Of a stretch of 64,000 nt of DNA, positions 22,150-31,981 are shown piece after piece. The position numbers and the translations under genes were made by a program. The notes under the pieces were generated by a model that had not been told where the DNA came from, made no database searches, and saw only the letters and a list, made by a program, of their open reading frames with translations. Source of the stretch: Kalmusia sp. IMI 367209 (lineage: Eukaryota > Ascomycota > Dothideomycetes > Pleosporales > Didymosphaeriaceae). The stretch's first letter is position 1; each line of letters opens with the position of its first letter. The stretch is taken from NCBI GenBank assembly GCA_027946365.1, contig JAPEUQ010000001.1, positions 186,001 to 250,000 on the forward strand. The letters are read 5' to 3'.

Positions 22150-24843
22150 TCACTCCACGTTGTTAGGACCACGCCTCCGGTTAAGGCTTGCGCTGCGTCC
22201 AAGCGGGAAGCTTCCCCCTATCGAGTTCCTCTTCGAGGCAAATTGCGTCCTAGCTACTGGTTCGAGCGACTGCTGTTTCTCATATGCAGGAGAGGCTTGG
22301 TGATTCAGTCCATATCGTCGACTACTATCTCTATCTCGATAGAGAAGGTTATTTTCATTGCCAATTCCGGTCACAGTTGGCCGTCGGACAGGTAGGGTCG
22401 TTTGAAGAGCTGGTGAAGGTTGCAAATCGGGCATCGGTTCCCGAGAAGAGTACTCTCTGCTGAACCGCGACTTGTGTGCAGCTCGCGTCTCCCGAAAGTC
22501 AGTCATTGCCCGCGAAGGCGCTCGCAACGTTAAATCCTCGTCCTCCAGCTCTGCACCGCGTCGTGTGCGAAACAAACTGGTGCCTGCCCCTAAACGGGAT
22601 GGCGCTTGCGACTGTGATGGAGTGGGTGGCTCTTGGCTTGTTTCCCGTCTGCTCAGTATACTAGTTCGATGACGTGCCTCTATACGGCTCATAGCCCTGC
22701 TAGGGCTCGATCGAGGGAGAACGTCGCTCTCTGGCTCGATACTTTGGCGGATGGATGGTGAGTCACCGTTCAACTGCAGGCTGGGTCGACGAGACGGAGC
22801 AGCAGCTGATGATCTGCCAACTGCTGGGCTTGCAATGCTTAGCTTGTTGTCACACAAAGCAATACATAGTTCAGTCAGACTACGACACTGGATGAACAAG
22901 TCAGTACAGGTCCCTAATAAGCCGTGTTTGCCTAGTTATCCCATCTATGCGCAGCGGGGAAAACCCCGTTCGCAATCGTGAGCTAGCTAAAACGTATTCA
23001 GGGGTCAAAAGGCTTATACTTACAATGTTGTCAGCCTTTCGTCGAACCTGCCGGTCAGGTACCGATGGGCCGCCAAGAATCGAACTGGCCGAATGAAAGG
23101 TTCCTTGCGGGCCCGCGCTTCCTGTCATCTCTGCCAAAGCGAGTGCTTCCGAAGCGGTCGCTTCAAGTACACGATAGATTGCAGGTGCGGTGTGCTTCTT
23201 CGCCTTGGCTAGCGCCTCTCCTAGCAATGGGTGAACTTTGCTTGATGCAGAGGCGAGCACGATAGACTCGGACGAGGGTGCTTTTCTCTGTTGATTTGGA
23301 GATGAGGAGACTGTGGTGATGGAAGTGTTCGCGGTTTGCGGGCGCTCAGCAGAAGCTTGCGCGACGATGGCTCCAGAAGTAGCCGGTATCTTTCCACCCA
23401 TCTCTAGGCGTTTCATTCTCGACTTCAATTCATCCAGCTCATCCCACATAGAGGTTGCAGGTCCGGTGCTGCCATGGGATTCCGTGCCTTCGTATCGTGA
23501 TCGAGCCTCCTGCGGTGTATCCACGTGCGGGGTTGCAGGGGTTTCGCGCGAAGAGGAGTGGTAATGTAGATTGGAAGGTTTGAACGTTCCGGTTCGATTT
23601 GGTGGTGTCTGTAACGCATCTGGGTACGAAGGACGTCTCCTCGAAGTATCAAGCTGAGCAAGGAAATCTTTTGGTGAGAAATCAGTGTCTTTGGGGCGTC
23701 TTCTGGTTGCATCGGCCTTTGCAATAAATTCTTGTGGAGACTCTGCGTATGAAGGACGCTTGTCTTTTCTGCTTGCGTCGAGTTGAGCTAGAAATTCCTT
23801 TGGCGAAAGGTCAGAGTCTTTGGGCCGTGAGACAAACGAACGTTGGGGCGAAAGCTCATGAAGGCGTGTCCGTGGTGTCTCGACTGGATTGGCAGGCGTG
23901 ATGGGGGTTTGCTCCCGCGTGCTCCTCGTCGAGGAGGGAACGAGCGATGACCGGCGGTACTGGGTACCTGTCTGGGTGTCAATCGCCGCTGGAATCCTGG
24001 CACCGTTCGATCTCGTCAAGTTGGACGTCGCCGGGGATGACGATGGTATGGATGAGGGTAGCGATTGCCGGTTGCTGCGGGCTATGCGCGACTATGAAGC
24101 TGGGTCAGCGTGTGCTCGAGGTTTTGTGCAAGTCCCACTTGAGATCCGTAGTACATGTACTATCCGGCAATGAAAAGAGAGCTTACCCGTACTCTGTCCG
24201 ATCGCATGGTGATATTGGGCGTGGTGTCCCTAATCGAATTGTCCTCCGCAAGGTTGAGAAACAGATCCTCCCCGCCATCGCCTTCAGCACCAGAGGCGTC
24301 GGTATCGCCATAGCGACTATCGGTGCCACGCGCATCTTGCAGTCGACGGCGCGCGGCCGAATCGTACCCAGAAGAGGCGTCGCTGGAGCCAGCCATGCGG
24401 TCCGTGGAGTTTTGAAAGGAACGTGAGGGTGTCTCTTGTTTAGGCCAGGTGCCAGATGCGCTTATTGGGGGCCCTCGCGATAAATCGCCATATGCTTTGC
24501 CAAAAGAGCTGAAGGAGGCAGGCGGCCGGCGGACTCCTGGCGAGCGAGCGTCTTTGTTCTGCGAGGCGTGTTGTGGGGAAAAGTACGACGGTGTGGTTGC
24601 GGGCGACGCTGAAACTTGGGTGGTCGGCGTGCGCGCGGGGTTTGAGGCTCGCCGAGAGCGTGTAGACGTGCCTGCAGAGCTTGTCGAGGGCAGGCGCAGC
24701 AGCGTGGGCTTATCCGACGATGTGCGAGTGTGTGAATGTTTGGGTGTTGTTGTTGACTGCGCGTCAGCCGGTTGGCGCGCCGTCCGAGAAAGCGAGGCTG
24801 GTGGACCGCTGTTCATAGCGTCGGTCGGGTTGCGTTGGCGCAT
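22150..24843 (-). CDS. Disordered conserved fungal protein with FLAQLD repeats
   Basis: The model is complement(22150..22887, 23024..24091, 24187..24843), 820 aa, with phase-0 junctions. The start is ATG 24843 (MRQRNPTDAMNS). Most of the chain is Ser/Pro/Arg-rich and predicted disordered. A three-copy repeat of the form S-P-[KQ]-[ED]-F-[LI]-A-[QK]-x-D-[AT]-[ST]-R lies around residues 295-370 (for example DLSPKEFLAQLDASR and DFSPKDFLAQLDTSR). A short coiled-coil-like segment follows (MWDELDELKSRMKRLEMGGK), then a conserved-looking helical patch (ADNICRSLTELCIALCDNK) made by joining exons 2 and 3. Similar proteins are often named LPXTG-motif proteins in fungal databases, a label I do not trust because that bacterial anchor has no role here. 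Function is unknown; a cytoskeletal or cell-polarity scaffold is a guess. Confidence 0.75.
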
Positions 24844-25696
24844 ATGCAAAGAGCTTCTCAGCTGAACTGCAACAGGCAGGGAACCAGCATCGCGACCGTC
24901 AAGGTCCAGGGTTAAGAAGTTGGGACCGACGAAGGTATGTTCTACGAGCCGCTATCGCATCTCGGCCAGGAGTCGAACGATGCTCCCAGCCATCGAGCGA
25001 GCTAAGACCGTCCGGCCATGCACGATATGTCACAGTCACAGACTACTGTCGCCATCGTTTCGACGGTGACGTGCAGATGCAGACTAGTTTACAGCTACTC
25101 AACGTCTATCTTTATATTTCCCCTGTGCGCATTCGAAAGTTCGTCTTCTCGAAGCACGCACTCAATGTCTCCGAACTGTACAGCGACTCCGGCACGCAAA
25201 AAGCAAAATCTACTGCTTTTTGGAAACGAACTTTGACACCAACCCTAGCCCCTCCCATGCCCGTAATCTTTATACTTTTGTCGATCTCTCTGTTGGTGCA
25301 CACAAACACTCCGCTTTAGATCTTCATAGCACGTTAGGGACATAGTTTTACTAGTAAGCGAATGCACTTTGTATTGATGAGCACCACAAGGTGAACGCTG
25401 TCTGTTGCCCGAGGATTCGCTATATTGAAATGCCCAAGGCCATATCTCGAGCCGCAACACTGAGTTTCATCTTAGTATGAGCAGTGGGCATCTAGCGCCA
25501 TAGCTACCACGAGGCGAGTCGCGGGTACCTCGCTTGGCTAGTGAAATTCGGGAGGCTGGACCCGCTACCACCTCACACGTGACTTGACAGTCCGGCCATG
25601 GCAGAACTATCATCCGTTCCTTCCCCGTTAGGTTGAAAGTTTCGCCCTCGTCATTCACGTCGACCATCACAACCTATCGCGCAACAACCGCCCAAC
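24844..25696. other. Divergent intergenic region
   Basis: About 850 bases separate the minus-strand disordered protein from prp45, so both promoters should lie here. A sequence near 24965-25018 folds partly like a tRNA D-arm but lacks an anticodon arm (see rejected items). No gene is seen. Confidence 0.5.
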
Positions 25697-27367
25697 ATGT
25701 CCGTCGCGACCCTTTCAAAGTCTTTGCCTAAGCCGAAATATGCAGGCGACGTGGAGGAATTGCCCGACTCGCGAAGCACGCGCGTACTCACCACCGAGCA
25801 GTCTACGCAGATCGCGAAACGACAGAACGGTCCCCCTCCCTATGGCCAGCGCATAGGATGGAGGCCCCGATCAGCAGAGGACTTTGCGGAGGGCGGAGCA
25901 TTTCCTGAAATACATGTCGCACAGTACCCTCTTGATATGGGGAGGAAGGGCACTGCAAGCACGTCAAACGCGCTCGCAATGCGCGTTGATAATGAGGGAA
26001 AGACAAAATATGACGAGATCGCAAGAAGGGGTCACAGCGAGTCGAGGATAGTCCAGGCTAGCTTCAAGGACCTGATACCGCTACGACAGCAGGCAAATGC
26101 AGGAGAGCTAGATTTGGACCGACCGAGCCAGGAGATGGTGCAGGCCACAAAAGAGAGGACACAGGAGGCGCTCAACGCGCTGATTGCAGGGCAGACCGCA
26201 GCGCAGCGACCAAAGATGGTCAAGGGTCGCGCAAAGGACGAGCCCACCTTCGTGAGATATACCCCTACGGCGCAAATGGGCGAAAGTCAAGGCAACACAC
26301 GCATCCTTAAGATCCAACAGCGGCAGATGGATCCTATGGAACCGCCAAAGTTCAAACATAAGCGCATTCCGCGCGGGCCTCCCTCACCTCCACCTCCGGT
26401 TCTGCATTCCCCTCCAAGAAAGCTCACAGCGGAAGATCAAGAAATGTGGAAAATTCCGCCTCCGATTTCAAATTGGAAGAATCCAAAGGGTTACACTGTA
26501 CCTCTAGACAAACGCCTTGCAGCTGATGGCAGGGGATTGCAGGATGTGACTATCAACGACAAGTTCGCTCAATTTGGAGAGGCCCTTCAGGCCGCAGATC
26601 GTCATGCTCGTGAAGAAGTGAAACAGCGTGCGCTGATGCAGCAGCGGCTTGCCGAGAAAGAGAAGCTGCAAAAAGAGGAGCATCTTCGAAATCTTGCCCG
26701 GCAGGCTCGCGAAGACCGCGCAAACCATTCTCGCCGTCGTTCTGGCAGCTACTCTGACTCCGAGTCCGATCCTGAAGAAGAAGCGGTTCGCCGCCGCGAA
26801 GAAGCTCGAAAGGAACGCCGTCAAGACTTCCAACGTGAATTGCGGCAGTCACGAATGGGTACCGAGCGTAAACTCCAAATGCTGGCTCGCGAGCAGAACC
26901 GGGATATCTCCGAAAAGGTCGCCCTCGGCCTTGCCAAACCTACACAAAGCGGCGAATCAATGTACGACTCGCGGTTATTCAACCAGAGCAGCGGTTTCGA
27001 TGCCGGTTTCAATGAGGACCAGGCTTATGACAAGCCGCTGTTCGCCGCACAGGATGCCATCAGCAGCATTTATCGACCGAGCCTGCAACAAGATGATGGG
27101 GAGGACGAAGGAGCTACCTACGACCGGATCACTAAGAATAGCAAATTTGAAGTTCTCGGCAGAGCAAAAGAAGGATTCAAGGGCGCTGATCTGCAAGAAG
27201 CTCGTGATGGACCTGTGCAGTTTGAAAAGGACACCGATGACCCCTTCAACATCGATCAGATGATCAAGGAGGTTCGCGGTGAGAAAGCCGGTGAGAAGCG
27301 TTATGGGATGCAAGAACCCGAGGGCAGGTCAGCGAAGCGTGCCAGGGTGGAAGATGATAGCGATTGA
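25697..27367 (+). CDS. prp45: Pre-mRNA-processing protein 45 (SNW/SKIP)
   Basis: A single exon of 556 aa starts at ATG 25697 (MSVATLSKSLPKPKYAGD). The SNW domain spans about residues 190-345 and includes the diagnostic block PPPISNWKNPKGYTVPLDKR, preceded by RIPRGPPSPPPPVLHSP. A Lys/Glu/Arg-rich helical region follows (REEARKERRQDFQREL), then an acidic region and a basic C-terminus (SAKRARVEDDSD). Known role: component of the Prp19-associated complex in the activated spliceosome, threading between Prp8, the snRNAs and the branch helix during splicing; in animals SKIP is also a transcription co-regulator. Length and order match other ascomycete orthologues. No introns are needed. Confidence 0.95.
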   Translation: MSVATLSKSLPKPKYAGDVEELPDSRSTRVLTTEQSTQIAKRQNGPPPYGQRIGWRPRSAEDFAEGGAFPEIHVAQYPLDMGRKGTASTSNALAMRVDNEGKTKYDEIARRGHSESRIVQASFKDLIPLRQQANAGELDLDRPSQEMVQATKERTQEALNALIAGQTAAQRPKMVKGRAKDEPTFVRYTPTAQMGESQGNTRILKIQQRQMDPMEPPKFKHKRIPRGPPSPPPPVLHSPPRKLTAEDQEMWKIPPPISNWKNPKGYTVPLDKRLAADGRGLQDVTINDKFAQFGEALQAADRHAREEVKQRALMQQRLAEKEKLQKEEHLRNLARQAREDRANHSRRRSGSYSDSESDPEEEAVRRREEARKERRQDFQRELRQSRMGTERKLQMLAREQNRDISEKVALGLAKPTQSGESMYDSRLFNQSSGFDAGFNEDQAYDKPLFAAQDAISSIYRPSLQQDDGEDEGATYDRITKNSKFEVLGRAKEGFKGADLQEARDGPVQFEKDTDDPFNIDQMIKEVRGEKAGEKRYGMQEPEGRSAKRARVEDDSD

Positions 27368-28504
27368 GAGGCTATTGGAGGCATTCAGCATTCAGTATTC
27401 TGGCACGGTCCGTTGTCGATTCTAATAATCTTCACATGCACTTACTTGGATCGGGGGATATGACTAGCTGTATTACATGGGTGCTCCCAGCAGAAAGAAT
27501 TCAAGTTTGCATTTACCTTTGCATTAGCATGGCGGAGTTTGTCATTGGATTTGGGTAGCCCAACAAGAGGGCATGATTGGAGGTCACACATCCAGCTATT
27601 ACAATACAATTAAATCATTCATCAAATATGAGAGCCTAAATGTCCATAAAAGTGCCAAATCGCTGCTACCATCTGAAACAACCTTTGCTGGTCGATCTCA
27701 TTACGAAAGCATCTTCTCAAGCGTTGTGAACTTTTCCTTTGTATTATGTGTTTGTACCCTCCGCCCTCACGTCCGGGCACGACCGAACATACAGGGCCGC
27801 CTTTTCTACAATCACGCAGCAACCTCCGCAACCTCTGCAAATAACACTCATCGACTCGTACTACGCTTAGAGCAGCGCGTCCGCAAGGATCTTGTCCACT
27901 TCTTTGCACCTCATTTAGGACGCCGCCTTTGTGTAAAAGTATCAATCCCGTATCAGTGCTGTCATGGCAGGCAATAAGGATGAGCAGAGTTGCCACTTTA
28001 GTGATTTTCTTTAGGGCACTTGCGGCAAGGTGGGCACGCAGGTACGTATTGGAGCAGAGGCAATGAGATCAAAAGGGTTGGTGACTAGGTCAAGTTCTAA
28101 GTATAGAGTAGAGAGTTCAATAGCGGCTTCAGACGATTGAACACCTTCTACTAAGATGAATCCAGTAGGGTGTTTATTTCGAAGACGGACATGCCGAGGG
28201 AAATTCTTTTCATGCCAACATAGCTGCCGCTATTACTGTATGCCAGTAATCGCAGTCTGTACGGAGCAAGTGAGCGGGAAAAGTTACTCTGTGAGAGAAT
28301 GGAAAGCGTAGCGACATCAAAGTGAAAGCAGACGCGTCCGTGCCCCTCCGCCTCGCTAGCGCCTTTTTTCGCGACCGGCGCGCCATTGAAGCTCCCGCAC
28401 CTCTGCTTCAACTCCCGCTCTGCGTACTCGACCGACCGCCCCATCCCCGCGCCTCAGTTACCGAACAAAGCAATATCTAATACTCGCAAAATCCCACATG
28501 CAAC
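27368..28504. other. Intergenic, 1.1 kb
   Basis: Contains the 3' side of prp45 and the promoter of TAF11. Open minus-strand frames exist (28151-28444 beginning MGRSVEYAEREL, and a 65-codon stop-free stretch around 28020-28220), which could be exons of an unrecognised minus-strand gene. I could not join them with consistent splice phases, so I leave them uncalled. Confidence 0.45.
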
Positions 28505-29524
28505 ATGGCCTCACCGCCACACATTCCCCAAATCAACCTTCCAAACCCTCGCAAACGGGGCTCCATCTCTAGCGTCTCCTCACAACCAAAGAAACGCAAA
28601 CCGTCTAACCTCCGCAATTCATTCGCCGCCGAATCAGAATTTGCAGTCGGTTCCCCCCTGCGTCATAGCCGTTCCCCCTCAGTCGGCAGCGTCGACACGG
28701 CCTCGCTCGCCAACGGAACCGGCGGCAGGAAGAGAAAACGAAAGGATGGCGATGCTGGTAGCATAGCAGGAGGCAGCGTGCGCGGCGGTAAGCGTCCCGA
28801 CGGTGCCTCAGTCAATGGTGCGGGAGGCGGCGAGAATGACGACGAAGATGAGGAAGACGACATGGATGATCTAGAGGAGGACAACATGACGAGACTAGAA
28901 GGCGGTCGCGTAACTGAAGCCTCGAAGCTTCAAGAGAAAGAAAACGAGCGCATTCTCGTGCAGGCTATGGATCCAGAACAGCAAGAACGTTACTCCGTAT
29001 ATCGCCGCATCAAGCTACGACCAGCTATCGTGCGCCGCCTCGTCAACCAGACGCTTTCGCAGTCCGTCCCGCCCAACGTTATCATCGCTGTGACTTCGTA
29101 CAGCAAGGCCTTCATCGGCGAGCTGATCGACCGCGCGCTCACCGTCCGTGACGAATATACCGCTGCCCGCACACACACGCCCAATGCAAAGATAGAGCCA
29201 GCGGTTCTCCAACAAGGTCTGCAAGAACCTTTCGGACACCGCCCCGAGAGCAAGCCTGCAAACTCGCATATTCAGAATGCCGGTCTTTATCCGAACCAGG
29301 TTGATCGGAGCCAGGGGTTCTGGACAGAGATACCGAAGGACGCGAGCTTGAAGGATAGGTTGAAGGAGGAAGATAAGGGCCCGTTGATGCCGGCACATTT
29401 GAGAGAGGCATTAAGGAGGTATAAGAGAGATAGGGAAGGTGGTGGGGCGGGATTTGCCGGACTTAGTCTGGAAGGGCCGGAGAGGACACTGGCGAGGACG
29501 GGTGGAAGGAGATTGTTTCGTTGA
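28505..29524 (+). CDS. TFIID subunit 11 (TAF11)
   Basis: A single exon of 339 aa starts at ATG 28505 (MASPPHIPQINLPNPRKRG). The N-terminal 140 residues are basic and Ser/Gly-rich, with an acidic stretch (NDDEDEEDDMDDLEEDNM). The TAF11/TAFII28 histone-fold region follows: MDPEQQERYSVYRRIKLR, AIVRRLVNQTLSQSVPPNV and IIAVTSYSKAFIGELIDRA. The closing helix is GPLMPAHLREALRRYKRD, typical of the family's C-terminal extension. TAF11 pairs with TAF13 through histone folds in the TFIID complex and helps load TBP at RNA polymerase II promoters. A roughly 75-residue insertion separates the two halves of the fold, which is common in filamentous fungi as far as I recall. Confidence 0.93.
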   Translation: MASPPHIPQINLPNPRKRGSISSVSSQPKKRKPSNLRNSFAAESEFAVGSPLRHSRSPSVGSVDTASLANGTGGRKRKRKDGDAGSIAGGSVRGGKRPDGASVNGAGGGENDDEDEEDDMDDLEEDNMTRLEGGRVTEASKLQEKENERILVQAMDPEQQERYSVYRRIKLRPAIVRRLVNQTLSQSVPPNVIIAVTSYSKAFIGELIDRALTVRDEYTAARTHTPNAKIEPAVLQQGLQEPFGHRPESKPANSHIQNAGLYPNQVDRSQGFWTEIPKDASLKDRLKEEDKGPLMPAHLREALRRYKRDREGGGAGFAGLSLEGPERTLARTGGRRLFR

Positions 29525-30468
29525 TTGAGAGGACTGGTGGTGTTCTCTGCGTCTTGAGTCGGCGCGAAGACCAAAGAAGATGTGTCTGGGCTGGTAAGAC
29601 GTTAGGCTTGGACTCTCACCAGCTGGCCCTGCTGTGGGATTTGAAAGTCTGAACCTAACGCTGAGGCCTGGGTACATCATGTAGTCTGAATTGTCGTCGA
29701 TGGCGAGGCTCTGGTCAAAGGTGTGTGATTAGATCAATAAGTACAACGCACCTCTCGACATTCTAGTCCAGCTCATCTGTCCTGACCTCAACATCCTGCA
29801 CGAGGTCAAAATGAGGCGGTTGGGAACGTCGGGGGCGATTGCATGCATAGCGCGGCGTTTGGGAATCAGGGCTAGCTTAGTTTGATACCCTTGTAGCTCT
29901 ACGAATATGATTGCTCTTCACTATTTTTCTACACGGCTGTTCGTGCGATGTGGAAGGATACGTTGTGAGATGAATATGCTCAGTAATATCTGCCATGACA
30001 GACAGCATTGACCTTCAAACATGCTTAATTTGATAGCAATATGAAATATCAGTCGAGTATTGTTGGTCACAGATGCAGTTGTAATAGAACGGTCTCTGCC
30101 AACCAATGTCAGTGCGCTGTGCATTTGGACGTCATAATATACGGTCCTATTTCATCCACTACGTCAAGATTGTAGCAGCGGGATCTCTCTATTCTCAGGT
30201 CGACTCACATGGAGCACTGTGCAGCCATGGATGTTACACACGTAGCAAGATGTATATAGAGAGAAACGCGCAGCATCCGCGATCAACCATATTCACGCAG
30301 GCGACATGCTTCAGACATCACTACATGGACACACAAGACGAGAATGAAGAGGAAGAACCCTTCTCGGTGGGATATTTTAAGCGACAGCTACGTTAAGCCA
30401 TCACCATTCACTCCCTCCAGCATCATGAAAGAACCCTAGTAAGAAAACCCAGAACCAAACCCAAGCAC
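29525..30468. other. Convergent 3' spacer, 0.9 kb
   Basis: It lies between the stop codons of TAF11 (+) and uL4 (-), so it holds two 3' ends. No recognisable gene is present. Confidence 0.55.
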
Positions 30469-31981
30469 CTAGTTCTCATGAAGCTGCTCGGTGAAGGCCT
30501 CGCCAACACGCTCGGGCTTGCCAGACTTGACCTTCTTCGAGCCCTCCTTGTTCTTAGAGAATGCAGCCGCGTACGGGTTGAGGCGGAGCTGCACCTGGAA
30601 GTTGCGGAGAGGGTTCTTCTTCTGCACATTGGTGCGCTTGCTGATGGCGCCGCCGCGGACGGGTCGAAGCACCTTCTGGACATCGCTGGAGTTTATGATC
30701 TTGCTGAGATCGGGCTGCTTCATCAGGGTCGATGGGAGGAGGAAATCCTTCTTCAGCGCTGAAGGCTCAGTAGTGGAGCCGTAGACCTTGTCGAGAGCAG
30801 CGAAAGCCGAGGAGGTCCAGACGATGAAACGTCCAAGGTGACCACCAGGAGCGAGCTGGAGAAGGTTGAGCGAGTAGACGGATGAGCTCTCGACACCAGG
30901 CAGGTTGCGGAAAGCGGTGACAAGCTCCTTGCCATCCTCATCGGGGTTGTAGATGACAAGAGGACCGCGGCGCTGCCTGTAACGGCGGCCCCTCAGCTTA
31001 CCCTTACCAGCGCGAACTTTCCTCGACTTCTTGACCTTGTCGATATCCGCACCAGCACCGACAGCCTTCAACAGAGCGAGGGCAGCGGAGGTCTTGGCGA
31101 TAGCAGCATCGGCGAAAGCAGTCGAGGAAACGACGAGGGGAACTTCTGGGACGGTGGAGATGTTATGGCCGCGGGCGAGGAGAAGAGCAGCGCTGGAAGA
31201 CGCAGCGATAGCGGAGGCGGTCGCGAAGCGCTTCTGGTTTAGGTTGATCTTCTGGTGCCACTTCCTCCAGACCTTGGTGGGAGCGAACATGCGACCGGAG
31301 CGGCACATGTTACCGAAAGCAGCCTGACCGGCACGGTGGGTACCACCACCAGAGACACGGGGGATACGGGCGACGGCACGTCCAGTACCCCAGGACTCGG
31401 CGGAGGTCTGGTGACCAGCCTTCTCGGAGCTACGAGAGTCAGCGGAGAAGCTGAAATTAATTCTATTGTAACTTACACAGCGTACGGCTGGCGCTTGTTC
31501 TTGTTCATGCCAGTGTGGACCGCATGGACGATATCCGGGCGGATGGGGCTCTGTTGGTGAGTTAGTAATTGAGGCTCGATTGATAGTAATACTAATCTCC
31601 TCGAAACATGCTATCCACGGTGTTTCAGGATCCCAAAGCACGATGGGGACCAACAGACTTCCCAAATGTGTGGAAATGGAAGAGCCTGTGTTTGTGCCAA
31701 CGCTCCGCCAAATCCTCATCCGCGCATGTTGAATCGTTGACGGCTTATGTCTCCAGTCTCAATCAGAACCTCCCATTTGACCATTATTTCCTTAGACCAT
31801 AGCCATCAACTTCAAACATATGCGCGGGTTCGGTGGGCGTTGCGAGGCGGGATGTGTTGTTCGGGAGCTGCTGCGATTACGAAAAAGTTGTAAGACTTGC
31901 CTTGAAGACATTGGGGATAGGAGCAGTGTCCTTAGAGGCCTCCCCAGAGCCGGAGATGATGGTGACGGTAGGCCGAGACAT
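30469..31981 (-). CDS. 60S ribosomal protein uL4 (L4), GC-AG first intron
   Basis: The model is complement(30469..31429, 31477..31550, 31901..31981), 371 aa. Exon 1 gives [18 protein letters not shown] and ends TTC AAG. Exon 2 gives [20 protein letters not shown]. Exon 3 begins in [19 protein letters not shown] and carries the family blocks [38 protein letters not shown] and [19 protein letters not shown]. uL4 is an essential rRNA-binding protein whose internal loop lines the peptide exit tunnel; the long basic C-terminal extension is eukaryotic. The first intron (350 nt) uses a GCAAGT donor, a rare GC-AG type, while the second is short (47 nt). Long first introns close to the start codon are typical of fungal ribosomal protein genes. 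Confidence 0.96.

Noticed and set aside
24963..25016. tRNA-like string on the minus strand
   Set aside because: Ends pair and a D-arm-like and TTCGA string are present, but there is no anticodon arm, the length is only about 54 bases, and the T-stem does not form.
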